64,000 nucleotides of DNA. It comes from Pseudarthrobacter chlorophenolicus (GTDB taxonomy: Bacteria > Actinomycetota > Actinomycetes > Actinomycetales > Micrococcaceae). The notes under the pieces are model-generated. The model saw only the letters and a list, made by a program, of their open reading frames with translations, did no database searches and had not been told where the DNA came from. This document shows positions 43,162 to 54,804 of this stretch, in pieces. Position 1 is the stretch's first letter; every line of letters begins with the position of its first letter. The translations under genes and the position numbers were made by a program. The DNA is taken from assembly GCF_000962805.1 (NCBI RefSeq), contig NZ_JZTW01000008.1, positions 62,001-126,000 of the forward strand, given 5' to 3'.

Positions 43162-44903
43162 ACCGTCTCCTCCGCCGCGAGCTGGGACGAGACGATTTCG
43201 CGGTACGTCTCGGAAGTCTCCAGCAGCTCATGGTGCGTTCCGCGCGCCACGATCCTGCCGTCGTCGAGCACCAGGATCTGGTCCGCCTCCACGATGCTGG
43301 ACACCCGCTGGGCGATGACCACCATGGTGGCGCCGGACGTGCTCCGCTTCAGCGCCCGCCGCAGCCGCGCGTCCGTGCCGGTGTCCAGGGAGGAGAAGGA
43401 GTCGTCGAAAATGTAGAGTTCGGGCCGTTTCACGAGGGCCCTGGCGATAGCCAGCCGCTGCCGCTGCCCGCCGGACACGTTGGTGCCGCCCTGGCTGATG
43501 GGCGCGTCCAGCCCCTCCTCCATCTCCTCCACGAAGTCCCGGGCCTGCGCAATCTCCAGCGCTTCCCACAGCTCCTCCTCGGTGGCGGCCGGGTTGCCGT
43601 ACAGCAGGTTGCTGCGGACGGTGCCGGTGAACAGGTAGGGCCGCTGCGGCACCAGGCCGATGTGCCCCCAGAGCAGGTCCGGGTGCAGGTCGCGGACGTC
43701 CACCCCGTCGATCAGGACCGCCCCGGTGGTGACATCGAACAGGCGCGGCATCAGGTTCACCAGGGTGGTCTTGCCCGCGCCGGTGCTGCCGATGATGGCC
43801 GTTGTCTGCCCTGCTGTCGCGGTGAAGCTGATGCCGGACAGGACGGGCTGGTCGGCACCCGGGTAGGCGAATCCGACGTCGCGCATCTCCAGCTCGCCGC
43901 GCCGGCGCCCGTTGGCGGACGCGCTGGTGACCGGGTGCTCCGGCGGCAGGACGCTGGACTGGGTGTTCAGCACCTCGCCGATGCGGTCTGCGGACACGGA
44001 AGCGCGCGGGATCATCACGGCCATGAACGTGGCCATCATGACGGACATCAGGATCTGCATCAGGTAGCTCAGGAACGCGATCAGGGTGCCTACCTGCATG
44101 GACCCGTCCTCGATCCGGAACGAGCCGAACCAGATCACCGCCACGGACGACACGTTCAGCACCAGCATGACCACCGGGAACATCAGCGCCATCAACCGGC
44201 CGGCGCGCAGGGCCACGTCCGTGACATCCGTGTTGGCCTGCGCGAACCGGGCCGTCTCCACGTCCTCGCGGACGAAGGCCCGCACCACGCGGATGCCGGT
44301 GAGCTGCTCACGGAGCACCCGGTTCACGGTGTCGATCCGCTTCTGCATTTTCCGGAACAGCGGCACCATGCGGGTGACGATCAGGCCGACGGCGACCAGC
44401 AGCACCGGGACGCAGACCGCGATGAGCCAGGACAGCTGGACGTCCTGCTGGATGGCCATGATCACGCCGCCGATGCTGAGCATGGGTGCCGCCACCATGA
44501 GGGTGGCGCTCATCAGCACCAGCTGCTGGACCTGCTGGACGTCGTTGGTGGACCGGGTGATCAGGCTGGGGGCGCCGAAACGGGTGACTTCCTGCTCCGA
44601 GAACTCACCCACCCGCCCAAAGATCGCCCCGCGCAGGTCCCGGCCCAGGCCCATGGCGGCCTTGGCACCGAAGTAGACGGCGATGACCGCGCAGGCGATC
44701 TGGGCCAGCGTGATGAGCAGCATGATGCTGCCCACCGACAGGATGTAGGAAGTGTCCCCCTTGGCCACGCCCTCATCGATGATGTCCGCGTTGAGCGTGG
44801 GCAGGTACAGCGACGCGATGGACTGCGCCAGCTGGAAGATCACGACGGCGATCAGCAGCGCGCGGTGCGGCCTCAGGTATTCAACAAGCAGTTTCCAGAG
44901 CAT
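43158..44903 (-). CDS. ABC exporter, fused membrane and ATPase subunit (degenerate Walker B half)
   Basis: A 581-residue half-exporter: six helices ('LLIAVVIFQLAQSIASLYLP' first) and an ATPase with Walker A GSTGAGKTT and a canonical 'VSGGQRQR' signature. Its Walker B is 'LYIFDDSFSSLD', in which the catalytic Glu is replaced by Ser, so its own site is degenerate. This pairs with the non-canonical signature of the partner, exactly as in heterodimeric exporters of the BmrCD/TM287-288 type. The start at 44903 has GGGAG 7 nt upstream; a longer reading from 44933 is less likely. The gene is first in the pair. Confidence 0.9.
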   Translation of the reverse strand: MLWKLLVEYLRPHRALLIAVVIFQLAQSIASLYLPTLNADIIDEGVAKGDTSYILSVGSIMLLITLAQIACAVIAVYFGAKAAMGLGRDLRGAIFGRVGEFSEQEVTRFGAPSLITRSTNDVQQVQQLVLMSATLMVAAPMLSIGGVIMAIQQDVQLSWLIAVCVPVLLVAVGLIVTRMVPLFRKMQKRIDTVNRVLREQLTGIRVVRAFVREDVETARFAQANTDVTDVALRAGRLMALMFPVVMLVLNVSSVAVIWFGSFRIEDGSMQVGTLIAFLSYLMQILMSVMMATFMAVMIPRASVSADRIGEVLNTQSSVLPPEHPVTSASANGRRRGELEMRDVGFAYPGADQPVLSGISFTATAGQTTAIIGSTGAGKTTLVNLMPRLFDVTTGAVLIDGVDVRDLHPDLLWGHIGLVPQRPYLFTGTVRSNLLYGNPAATEEELWEALEIAQARDFVEEMEEGLDAPISQGGTNVSGGQRQRLAIARALVKRPELYIFDDSFSSLDTGTDARLRRALKRSTSGATMVVIAQRVSSIVEADQILVLDDGRIVARGTHHELLETSETYREIVSSQLAAEETV

Positions 44904-45052
44904 GCGTGGCTCCCACTGACGGAGTGTCCACAAAACGTGGTGCGAGCGTCAGTTTACGTCCGCTGGAAGCCGCTGATCCTTGGAGTTGGCTGGGAAAAAC
45001 TGCGGTTCACTGAGGGCGTACCGGGGCCCATAGCTGGGCGGGCCGCCTTTCC

Positions 45053-45445
45053 TTACAGCCAGAAGTCGGCGGCTTTGGCGGTGTCCTCCTGGAACTCGCT
45101 GACCTCAGTGACTTTCCCGTTCCTGAGCGTGAATACGAGCACGCCCTCCTGGTCCATGGACTGGCCGTTGCGCTGCGCCTGGGCCTTCTGCAGGCTGACC
45201 GTGTGCTGCTCCCCGGCGATGACTTCCTTGAGCTCCACCTTGGTGGTGCCGCCCGACCGGGTGAACAGTTCACCGAAGTAGGCCATGATTTCCTCCTGGC
45301 CGTTTTTGTCTCCCGCCAGCCCACCGGTGCCGCCCACGTGATAAACGGCGTCCGGTGCAAACAGGCCCATCAGGGTTTGAATATCCCCTGAGTTGAAGGC
45401 CTCGTACCCGCGCCGCACCACCGCGGCGTCTTCCTGATTGCCCAT
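45053..45445 (-). CDS. NTF2-like / SnoaL-type protein
   Basis: A 130-residue single-domain protein with the cone-shaped NTF2-like fold: 'VVRRGYEAFNSGDIQTLMGLFAPDAVYHVG' at the N-terminus and 'LVFTLRNGKVTEVSEFQED' near the end. Such proteins bind small hydrophobic ligands and act as isomerases, cyclases or ketosteroid-type enzymes, or have unknown roles. No catalytic residues can be assigned with confidence. The neighbouring PRISE-type reductase gene lies on the same strand about 115 bp upstream, so co-expression is possible. Confidence 0.78.
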   Translation of the reverse strand: MGNQEDAAVVRRGYEAFNSGDIQTLMGLFAPDAVYHVGGTGGLAGDKNGQEEIMAYFGELFTRSGGTTKVELKEVIAGEQHTVSLQKAQAQRNGQSMDQEGVLVFTLRNGKVTEVSEFQEDTAKAADFWL

Positions 45446-45560
45446 CTCGAACCCTTTCCAACACCTTCGCGGGGGTCCCAGCGGAGCAATTTTAGGCCTG
45501 CCGTGTAAGCGTGTCTATTGGCTTTTGGCCCCCTTCTGCGGTGCCCGGCGAGCCCCGTGG

Positions 45561-46652
45561 TCAGGGGATCAGGCGGTCCGCGCGGTAGCGGTCAAACAGT
45601 GCGGTAAAGGCATCCAGAGTCCGCCGGTATCCCGTGAAACCTGCGTCCCTGCTCTTGCCCATGTCCGTCACCACCTCGATGTTCCGGCCCAGGTCACCGT
45701 CCGTGTGCCACCAGGACGCCACCCGCTCCAGGTTCGGTTCGCTGAGATTGTTCTCCTCGGCGATCCGCCGCCACTGGTCCTCCCGCCCCGCCATGGACTG
45801 CTCCAGCGGACGCGGCTCCCCTTGGTAGCCCTCCCACTCCACGCCGAAATGGGCTGCGAGCTTCGGCCACATCCAGCGCCAGCGGAACACATCGCCGTTG
45901 ACGATGTTGAAGGCTTCGTTCGCGGCGGCGGGAGTGGTGGAAGCCCACAGCATGTGCTCGGCAAGCAGGCCTGCATCCGTCATATCGGTTAGGCCGTTCC
46001 ACTGAGTTTCGGATCCCGGGAAGACGAACGGCTGCCCGCTGTCCCGGCACAGGGTGGCCTGCGCGGCGAGCGTGAGGCCCATGTTCATGGCGTTGCCCAC
46101 CGCGTGGCCGATCACGGTGTGTGCCCGGTGCACCGACCAGGTGAAACCTTGCTCCTCCGCTGCCGCCCAAAGCTCGTCCTCCTGGGCGTAGTAGAAGTTG
46201 TTCACCGGAAGCCGCGGCTCCTCCTCATGGAAAGGCGTGTCCGGCATTTCCCCGGCGGCGTACGCCTCGAAGGGTCCCAGATAGTGCTTGAGCCCGGTCA
46301 TCAGGGCAACGTGGGCCACGTCCTTTCCCCGCAGCGCTGCGAGGAGGTCCCGCACCATACCCGCATTCACGGCGATGTTCTCTTCCTCCGTGGCGCGGCG
46401 CGACCAGGCGGTGAAGAAGACATGGGAAGGGTTCTCCGGAGCAAGCACAGCGGCAAGGGCGGAAGCCGAGGTCAGGTCCGCGGTGAGCCACCTGACGCCG
46501 GAGCGCTCAGGTCCTGGCCGGCGGGACAGGGCCAGCACCGCCCAGCCTTCGTTCACCAACGTATCCACCAGGGCGGAGCCTGAGATTCCGGTGGCCCCCA
46601 CCACCAGTGCCGTCCGCCCGTTGCCCGCTGCTGTTCCTGATCCGATGGTCAT
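45561..46652 (-). CDS. PRISE-type SDR family NAD(P)-dependent reductase
   Basis: A 363-residue atypical SDR. The nucleotide-binding motif is 'ALVVGATGISGSALVDTL'. 'HVALMTGLKHYLGPFEAY' and 'NFYYAQEDELW' match the progesterone 5-beta-reductase/iridoid synthase (PRISE) group, in which Lys of 'GLKHY' and Tyr of 'FYY' are catalytic. Members reduce enones of steroids, iridoids or similar. The start at 46652 follows AAGGAG by about 6 nt. The native substrate in this organism is unknown; a small-molecule enone is likely. Confidence 0.82.
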   Translation of the reverse strand: MTIGSGTAAGNGRTALVVGATGISGSALVDTLVNEGWAVLALSRRPGPERSGVRWLTADLTSASALAAVLAPENPSHVFFTAWSRRATEEENIAVNAGMVRDLLAALRGKDVAHVALMTGLKHYLGPFEAYAAGEMPDTPFHEEEPRLPVNNFYYAQEDELWAAAEEQGFTWSVHRAHTVIGHAVGNAMNMGLTLAAQATLCRDSGQPFVFPGSETQWNGLTDMTDAGLLAEHMLWASTTPAAANEAFNIVNGDVFRWRWMWPKLAAHFGVEWEGYQGEPRPLEQSMAGREDQWRRIAEENNLSEPNLERVASWWHTDGDLGRNIEVVTDMGKSRDAGFTGYRRTLDAFTALFDRYRADRLIP

Positions 46653-49291
<2,639 letters not shown>

Positions 49292-49330
49292 TGGCTTTGG
49301 CGGTAGCCGTCCGCTGAACTGGCCTAAAGA

Positions 49331-49365
49331 AATGGCGGCGAAACCAGACCGGTTTCGCCGCCATT
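49331..49365. terminator. Bidirectional terminator between katG and the lactonase gene
   Basis: AATGGCGGCGAAACC and GGTTTCGCCGCCATT form a perfect 15-bp stem around AGACC. It lies between convergent genes: the lactonase gene stop is about 10 bp further on. Confidence 0.88.
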
Positions 49366-49375
49366 ACTCTGTCGC

Positions 49376-50008
49376 TTATTCGGCGCCTGTGGATCCAGGC
49401 CGCCACGGCTCATGCATGTGCGTGAGCCACGCTGCGCCCGGGTTCAGGGAGCGCACCAGCTGCTGGCCCTCCGTAGTGGGGTTGTCGAGTTCACCGAACC
49501 ACACCGCCGTATCGCCCGCTATGACCGTAGGGACCCCTTCGTTCTCGATGACGACGATCTGAGAACCGGGAGTATGGCCCGGTGCCGGGAGGAGCCGCAC
49601 CCCGGGAAGCAGCTCATGCTCGCCGTCGACCGGCACGTAGGTGACTCCCGGCGGGTCCACCCACTCCGGAATGGTGTAGTCCTCCTGGGTGCGGGCGTCG
49701 TCGAGTTCCCGGCGCTGCACATAGATGGGCTTCCCCGCGAAGAGATGGTTGCCGCCACAGTGGTCAAAGTGCAGGTGGGTGTTGACCACAATGTCGACGC
49801 TCGCGGTGTCCAGCTCCTGGTAGCTCTCCGGGTGAAGGCGGGGATCCATGTCGGCCACCAGCGGATGCAGCCGGGTCAGGCCGGTATCCACCAGCACGCG
49901 GCCCTCCGGGTGGTCGATGACATGCACGTAGACCGGCATCAGCTCGCCCTCGGCCACCAGGTCGGCAACACGAATCGGAGTAACACTGATTGCAGGGGAA
50001 GAACTCAT
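49376..50008 (-). CDS. MBL-fold metallohydrolase, AHL-lactonase-like
   Basis: A 210-residue metallo-beta-lactamase-fold enzyme. The dinuclear zinc motif is 'NTHLHFDHCGG' (HxHxDH). Further ligands are in 'PAPGHTPGSQ' and 'IAGDTAVW', and a C-terminal His is in 'LTHMHEPW'. Size and spacing fit the N-acyl-homoserine-lactone lactonase branch (AiiA-like), but other small esters or lactones are possible. It shares the intergenic terminator with katG and lies downstream of an MmyB-type regulator gene on the same strand. Confidence 0.82.
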   Translation of the reverse strand: MSSSPAISVTPIRVADLVAEGELMPVYVHVIDHPEGRVLVDTGLTRLHPLVADMDPRLHPESYQELDTASVDIVVNTHLHFDHCGGNHLFAGKPIYVQRRELDDARTQEDYTIPEWVDPPGVTYVPVDGEHELLPGVRLLPAPGHTPGSQIVVIENEGVPTVIAGDTAVWFGELDNPTTEGQQLVRSLNPGAAWLTHMHEPWRPGSTGAE

Positions 50009-50124
50009 GCCTGGACCTCAATTCCACATCATGGCCGTGATGCGTGGCGGGAGCAGCAGGGCGCCGGGCCGGGGGCCGCGGGGACTGGCGCTTTGTCCAG
50101 AATGGCACCTGCACCGGCCCGCCG

Positions 50125-50961
50125 CTAGGTTGCCGCGGCAATCAGGGACGCCATCTGCGTCCCCGCATCGCTCCCGGGCGCCGGCGTATAGACCACCAGG
50201 TGCAGGTCCGGCCGGTCCGACGGCGAGAGCTGGTGGTGTTCCAGCTGCAGCACTCCCACCGCAGGGTGATGGAAGAGCCGTTCGCGTGACTCGAAGCCCA
50301 GGATGTCGTACCGGTCCCAGCCTTCCCGGAATTCCGGGCTGGCTTCCTTGAGCCGTTCCACCAGGTTCTTGACGTCCACATCCCCCAAACGCTGCCCGGT
50401 TTCGGCTCGGAACTCCGCGAGGAACCTCTTGCTGGTGACGTCCCAGTCGGGCAGCAGGTCCCTGACGTAGGGGTCCGTGAACACCAGCCACAGCAGGTTC
50501 CGGTCCGCAGGAGCAACGGTGGCGATGTTGGGGAAGAGCGCCGCGTAGGCGGTGTTCCAGCCGGCGACGCCCCAGTCCGGGAACAGCGCGAAGGAGGGGT
50601 TCGGGTCCAAGGCATCGAGCAACCGCTGGAGGTGGGCAGGCGCGGTGGCGGCCGCCGTCGCGCTTGGTCCGGCGGAGGCGTACCCGCCGAGCGAGAGGAC
50701 GTAGTCCAGGCCGGTGTCCGAAAGATGCAGTGCCCTGCTGACCGCTTCCAGCACCTGGCGGGACGGGCTGATGTCGCGGCCCTGCTCCAGCCATGTGTAC
50801 CAGGTGACGCTCACGCCGGAGAGGAATGCCACCTCCTCACGCCGCAGGCCCCGCTCACGCTTGCGGGCTATGGGCGGAAGGCCGTAGTCAACCCGAAGGG
50901 CCTGGTCCCGGCGGGCCCGGAGGAATAGGCCCAGTTCTTTGCGGCGGCCGGAACTCTGCAT
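50125..50961 (-). CDS. XRE/MmyB-type transcriptional regulator
   Basis: A 278-residue regulator with an N-terminal Xre helix-turn-helix ('[20 protein letters not shown]' and '[20 protein letters not shown]') and a C-terminal MmyB-like ligand-binding domain (about 105-270, '[20 protein letters not shown]'). MmyB-type proteins bind small hydrophobic ligands and often control an adjacent oxidoreductase or hydrolase gene. Downstream on the same strand is the MBL-fold gene (117 bp gap), which is a possible target. ilvD starts 86 bp away on the opposite strand. Confidence 0.87.
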   Translation of the reverse strand: MQSSGRRKELGLFLRARRDQALRVDYGLPPIARKRERGLRREEVAFLSGVSVTWYTWLEQGRDISPSRQVLEAVSRALHLSDTGLDYVLSLGGYASAGPSATAAATAPAHLQRLLDALDPNPSFALFPDWGVAGWNTAYAALFPNIATVAPADRNLLWLVFTDPYVRDLLPDWDVTSKRFLAEFRAETGQRLGDVDVKNLVERLKEASPEFREGWDRYDILGFESRERLFHHPAVGVLQLEHHQLSPSDRPDLHLVVYTPAPGSDAGTQMASLIAAAT

Positions 50962-51046
50962 CCGAAAATACTATTACTCTGGTACTCCCACTACTAGTAG
51001 CAAGGCCGTCTTCCTCTTGCGGCGGCGCCAGAGAAGGATGGTCATC

Positions 51047-52906
51047 ATGCCTGCACTACGTTCAAAGACAGTTACCCACGGCCGCAACATGGCCGGAGCC
51101 CGCGCGCTGCTGCGCGCATCCGGCGTCGCCAACTCGGACATCGGCAAGCCGATCATCGCCGTGGCCAACTCCTTCACCGAATTCGTCCCCGGCCACACAC
51201 ACCTCGCCCCCGTGGGCCGGATCGTCTCCGACGCGATCCTCGCGGCCGGCGCCGTGCCGCGCGAATTCAACACCATCGCCGTGGACGACGGCATCGCCAT
51301 GGGCCACTCCGGCATGCTCTACTCGCTGCCGTCCCGAGACCTGATCGCCGACTCGGTGGAGTACATGGTCAACGCGCACTGCGCCGACGCCCTGGTGTGC
51401 ATCTCCAACTGCGACAAGATCACCCCCGGCATGCTGATGGCCGCGCTGCGCCTGAACATCCCTGTGGTCTTCGTCTCCGGTGGCCCCATGGAGGCCGGCC
51501 GCGTCACCCTGACTGACGGCTCCGTCCGCTCCCTGGACCTGGTGAACGCGATCGCCGACGCCGTGGACGAGTCCATCTCCGACGAGGACATCAACCTCAT
51601 CGAAGAAAACGCCTGCCCCACCTGCGGCTCCTGCTCCGGCATGTTCACGGCCAACTCCATGAACTGCCTCGCCGAGGCCATTGGCCTGGCCCTGCCGGGC
51701 AACGGCTCCGTCCTCGCGACCCACACCGCGCGCAAGGCGCTGTACGAGAAAGCCGGCGCTACCGTCGTCGAGCTCGTGAAGCGCTACTACGACGGCGACG
51801 ACGAGTCCGTCCTGCCGCGCAACATCGCCACCGCGGAAGCTTTTGACAACGCCATGGCGCTGGATATCTCCATGGGCGGCTCCACGAACACCATCCTGCA
51901 CCTGCTGGCTGCGGCCCAGGAAGCCGGCGTGGACTACGGCCTGGCCGAGATGGATGCCAAGTCCCGCCAGGTGCCCTGCCTGGCCAAGGTGGCCCCGAAC
52001 GTTGCCGGAAACAAGACCTACTACATGGAAGATGTGCACCGCGCCGGCGGTATCCCCGCGCTGCTGGGCGAGCTGAACCGTGGCGGACTCCTGCACAAGA
52101 ACGTCCACTCCGTGCACTCCACCGACCTGGACGGCTGGCTGAACGACTGGGACATCCGCGGCGGCAAGGCCACCGAAGAGGCACAGGCCCTGTGGCACGC
52201 TGCCCCCGGCGGCGTCCGCTCCTCCACCGCGTTCTCACAGTCGAACGAGTGGACCTCCCTGGACACCGACGCCGCGGAAGGCTGCATCCGCTCGGTGGAG
52301 CACGCCTTCTCCAAGGACGGCGGCCTGGCCGTGCTGCGCGGCAACGTGGCAGAGGACGGCGCCGTGGTGAAGACTGCCGGCGTGGACGAATCCATCTGGA
52401 CGTTCTCCGGCCCCGCCGTGGTGTGCGAGTCGCAGGACGAAGCCGTGGAGAAAATCCTGAACAAGGGCATCAAGGAAGGCGACGTGGTGGTCATCCGCTA
52501 CGAAGGCCCCAAGGGCGGCCCTGGCATGCAGGAAATGCTCTACCCGACGTCGTTCCTCAAGGGCCGCGGGCTGGGCAAGAAGTGCGCGCTGATCACTGAC
52601 GGCCGCTTCTCCGGCGGCACCTCCGGCCTGTCCATCGGGCACATCTCCCCCGAGGCTGCCTCCGGCGGCACCATCGCCCTGGTGGAAGACGGCGACATCA
52701 TCAGCATCAACATCAGCGAACGCTCGCTGCAGCTGGAGGTCTCCGATGAGCTGCTGGCTGAGCGCCGCGAGAAGCTGCTGATCAACGGCGGCTACAAGCC
52801 CAAGGACCGCGAACGCCACGTCTCCGCTGCGCTGCGCGCATACGCGGCCATGGCCACCTCCGCGGACAAGGGCGCCGTCCGCGACGTTTCCCTCCTGGAA
52901 CGCTAA
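51047..52906 (+). CDS. ilvD: Dihydroxy-acid dehydratase
   Basis: A 619-residue Fe-S dehydratase of branched-chain amino-acid and pantothenate synthesis, converting 2,3-dihydroxy-isovalerate or -methylvalerate to the 2-keto acid. Cluster and active-site cysteines are visible: 'CISNCDK' (Cys118, Cys122) and 'CPTCGSCSG' (Cys190, Cys193, Cys196). '[20 protein letters not shown]' near the end is the other strong family signature. Length matches the long E. coli-type form. The ATG at 51047 follows GAGAAGGA; an ATG at 51038 is an alternative. It stands alone and is followed by a terminator. Confidence 0.95.
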   Translation: MPALRSKTVTHGRNMAGARALLRASGVANSDIGKPIIAVANSFTEFVPGHTHLAPVGRIVSDAILAAGAVPREFNTIAVDDGIAMGHSGMLYSLPSRDLIADSVEYMVNAHCADALVCISNCDKITPGMLMAALRLNIPVVFVSGGPMEAGRVTLTDGSVRSLDLVNAIADAVDESISDEDINLIEENACPTCGSCSGMFTANSMNCLAEAIGLALPGNGSVLATHTARKALYEKAGATVVELVKRYYDGDDESVLPRNIATAEAFDNAMALDISMGGSTNTILHLLAAAQEAGVDYGLAEMDAKSRQVPCLAKVAPNVAGNKTYYMEDVHRAGGIPALLGELNRGGLLHKNVHSVHSTDLDGWLNDWDIRGGKATEEAQALWHAAPGGVRSSTAFSQSNEWTSLDTDAAEGCIRSVEHAFSKDGGLAVLRGNVAEDGAVVKTAGVDESIWTFSGPAVVCESQDEAVEKILNKGIKEGDVVVIRYEGPKGGPGMQEMLYPTSFLKGRGLGKKCALITDGRFSGGTSGLSIGHISPEAASGGTIALVEDGDIISINISERSLQLEVSDELLAERREKLLINGGYKPKDRERHVSAALRAYAAMATSADKGAVRDVSLLER

Positions 52907-52919
52907 ACCACGGATCAGC

Positions 52920-52960
52920 AGGACCCCGGCCGGACGCCCAGTTCCGGCCGGGGTCCTTTG
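52920..52960 (+). terminator. Intrinsic terminator after ilvD
   Basis: AGGACCCCGGCCGGA and TCCGGCCGGGGTCCT form a perfect 15-bp stem with loop CGCCCAGT, followed by TTG. It lies 13 bp beyond the ilvD stop. Confidence 0.9.
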
Positions 52961-53012
52961 CGTTACAGCAGGTCAGGCCGGGGATGTGCCGAAAACCTGC
53001 CAGAATGGCCGG

Positions 53013-53345
53013 ATGATCACCGAGCATGCGCTGCTGCCCGTCATCCCCGGCCAGGAAGAGGAGTTCGAGGCCGCCTTCGGCCAGGCCCGCCTCATCATCT
53101 CGTCGATGCCCGCCTTCATTTCGCTGACGCTATCGCGTTCGATTGAGTCCCCCAGCACTTACCTGCTGCTGGTGGAGTGGGAAACCCTCGAAGACCACAC
53201 CGAAGGCTTCCGCGGCTCCCCCGAATACCAGCAGTGGCGGGCGTTGCTGCACCGGTTCTACGAGCCCTTCCCGGTGGTAGAGCACTACAACCTGGTGACG
53301 TCTGCCCAGCCTGCAGTCGCTGCGGCCCCGGAAGACCCGGCCTGA
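53013..53345 (+). CDS. ABM-domain (antibiotic biosynthesis monooxygenase-like) protein
   Basis: A 110-residue ferredoxin-like alpha/beta protein of the ABM superfamily: 'LPVIPGQEEEFEAAFGQA' and 'TYLLLVEWETLEDHTEGFRG' are typical, followed by 'FYEPFPVVEHY'. Members are small dimeric monooxygenases, haem-degrading enzymes or quinol oxidases, and many are uncharacterised. A CAGAAT hexamer just upstream of the start could be a -10 box for a leaderless transcript. The SDR gene follows 4 bp after the stop, so the two form an operon. Confidence 0.8.
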   Translation: MITEHALLPVIPGQEEEFEAAFGQARLIISSMPAFISLTLSRSIESPSTYLLLVEWETLEDHTEGFRGSPEYQQWRALLHRFYEPFPVVEHYNLVTSAQPAVAAAPEDPA

Positions 53346-53349
53346 TCCG

Positions 53350-54039
53350 GTGGGCAGGCTCGCTGTGGTCACCGGGGCCAACCGCGGACTGGGGTACGCG
53401 ATTGTCCACGAACTCGCGGAGCACGGGTGGGACGTGCTCGCCCTGACCCGCACCTCCGCCGAACCTGCGGACGCATCCTGGCCAGCCGGCGTCGTACCCG
53501 TCCTGCATGACGTCCGGTCCAAATCGACGCACGCCCTCACGGCGGCGGTGGGACAGCGGCCGGTTGACCTGCTGGTCAACAACGCGGCGCAGGGTGCCCC
53601 GCACGGCACGCTGGGTGCCATCGAGGCGGACGGCCTCCTGAATGCTGTGGACGTGAATGTGGCCGGACCGCTGCGGCTGGCGCAGTTCCTGCTGCCGAAC
53701 CTGCTGGCCGCGCCCGATCCCGTCATTGTCAACGTGTCCTCCCGGCTGGGTTCTGTGTCGGCGCAGGCGAACGGCGACTTCGCGGACCTTTCCACCAGCT
53801 ACGCGTACAGGGTGTCCAAGGCCGCACAGAACATGCTCACGGTTTCGCTGGCCCAGGAACTCCGGGGCCGGGTGCGCTGCTGGGCGGTGCACCCCGGCAA
53901 GCTCGCCACGGCCATGGGCCAGTCCGATGCTTCCAAGAGTCCCGCCGTTGCGGCAAGGGAACTGCGGGAGCTTGTGGATTCGGGCTGCCGGACCTCACCC
54001 CGGTTCTGCTCGCTCGGCGGGGACGACCTGGCCTGGTAG
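53350..54039 (+). CDS. SDR-family NAD(P)-dependent oxidoreductase
   Basis: A 229-residue classical short-chain dehydrogenase. The cofactor motif is 'TGANRGLGYAIV', then 'LVNNAAQG', the catalytic 'YAYRVSKAAQNML' (Tyr-x3-Lys) and 'VHPGKLATAMG'. The start is GTG, 4 bp after the ABM-protein stop. The layout and the 'MGQ' after the PG motif resemble carbonyl-reductase or C-factor-like SDRs. Substrate unknown. A hairpin terminator follows. Confidence 0.85.
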   Translation: MGRLAVVTGANRGLGYAIVHELAEHGWDVLALTRTSAEPADASWPAGVVPVLHDVRSKSTHALTAAVGQRPVDLLVNNAAQGAPHGTLGAIEADGLLNAVDVNVAGPLRLAQFLLPNLLAAPDPVIVNVSSRLGSVSAQANGDFADLSTSYAYRVSKAAQNMLTVSLAQELRGRVRCWAVHPGKLATAMGQSDASKSPAVAARELRELVDSGCRTSPRFCSLGGDDLAW

Positions 54040-54079
54040 CCGGGACCGGGTGCGGCGCGTGCCCGCCTGGACCATGAGG

Positions 54080-54122
54080 AAAGGCCCCCACGCGAGTCGA
54101 AGCTCGAGCGCGGGGGCCTTTT
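54080..54122. terminator. Hairpin terminator after the SDR gene
   Basis: AAAGGCCCCC pairs with GGGGGCCTTT, with extra pairing inside and one bulged A. A T-rich tract follows (TTTTGTTG). It lies about 40 bp beyond the SDR stop. Confidence 0.8.
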
Positions 54123-54253
54123 GTTGCTTCCGCATTGGGGGAATTGGAAGCACACTAAAATCTACCCGCTGGTAACCTCGGGAAACGCCGATTCAGCCCT
54201 CCGCCCGGAATCTTGACTCAAATTTGAGCCCGTGCACAGGCAGAATCTGCGGT

Positions 54254-54436
54254 TCAGTCGCCTTTCGGCTCCTGTGTAGCATCCGGGTCCTCTTCAGGCT
54301 CGAAGGTGTTGGGCTCGGCGTCTGCACCGATGCCCACGCCGTCCTTCCTGCCGGGCACCCCGCCGTCGCGCTTTTCCTGGTTCTCCCCCGCCTGGGACTC
54401 GTCATCAGGCAGTGAGTCGGGTGAATTGGTGGTCAT
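54254..54436 (-). CDS. Small acidic hydrophilic protein (60 aa)
   Basis: The ATG at 54436 has a perfect GAGGAG 6 nt upstream. The product (MTTNSPDSLPDDESQAGENQ..., ending 'ATQEPKGD') is almost free of hydrophobic residues and rich in Asp, Glu, Gly and Pro. It is therefore probably intrinsically disordered. Similar short acidic proteins of unknown role occur in Arthrobacter-type genomes. No partner suggested by context. Confidence 0.65.
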   Translation of the reverse strand: MTTNSPDSLPDDESQAGENQEKRDGGVPGRKDGVGIGADAEPNTFEPEEDPDATQEPKGD

Positions 54437-54804
54437 CGTTGCTCCTCAATTGCCGGGCCTCCACGCTAACAGCCCCCGGCGCGAAAGGCTCCGGCCCGGC
54501 GCCAACTTTTTGTCGTACGACGGCGAGCGGCGGCTCGGGTGCCCGGGCGGCTGGCGCGCGTGAATCACCGGCAGACCGCACCTCCGGACGCCCTGCACCC
54601 AGCAACATGAAACACCAAAACATCACAGAAAACGATCAAAATCTCTTGACCGGGAAAGTTGACCGCTGTTACAACTGTTGTAACAGCGGCTGGACCTTCC
54701 GGGCTCGCATCTTTCCCTTCAGCATCCCGGGGACTTGGCTGTCCGGATTTTGAATCGATACAACGCCATCCAGCGCCACCCAACCGTTATCAAAGGAGAT
54801 CAAC
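54437..54804. other. Divergent intergenic region with promoter and operator
   Basis: A 368-bp stretch between the small acidic protein gene (minus) and the secreted esterase gene (plus). The right half is AT-rich. It holds the 27-bp palindrome at 54663-54689 and two TTGACC hexamers. No coding frame was recognised. The esterase ribosome binding site (AAAGGAG) ends the region. Confidence 0.65.
54646..54689 (+). promoter_or_regulatory. Candidate promoter overlapped by a 27-bp palindrome
   Basis: TTGACC (54646-54651), a 17-bp gap and TTACAA (54669-54674) make a plausible sigma-A-type promoter. The -10 lies inside the perfect dyad CCGCTGTTACAA-CTG-TTGTAACAGCGG (54663-54689). A repressor bound there would block initiation. 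The esterase gene starts 116 bp downstream. Confidence 0.65.

Noticed and set aside
41083..45281. Two very long plus-strand frames opposite the ABC exporter genes
   Set aside because: Antisense shadows; the minus-strand frames carry complete ABC motifs and normal starts.
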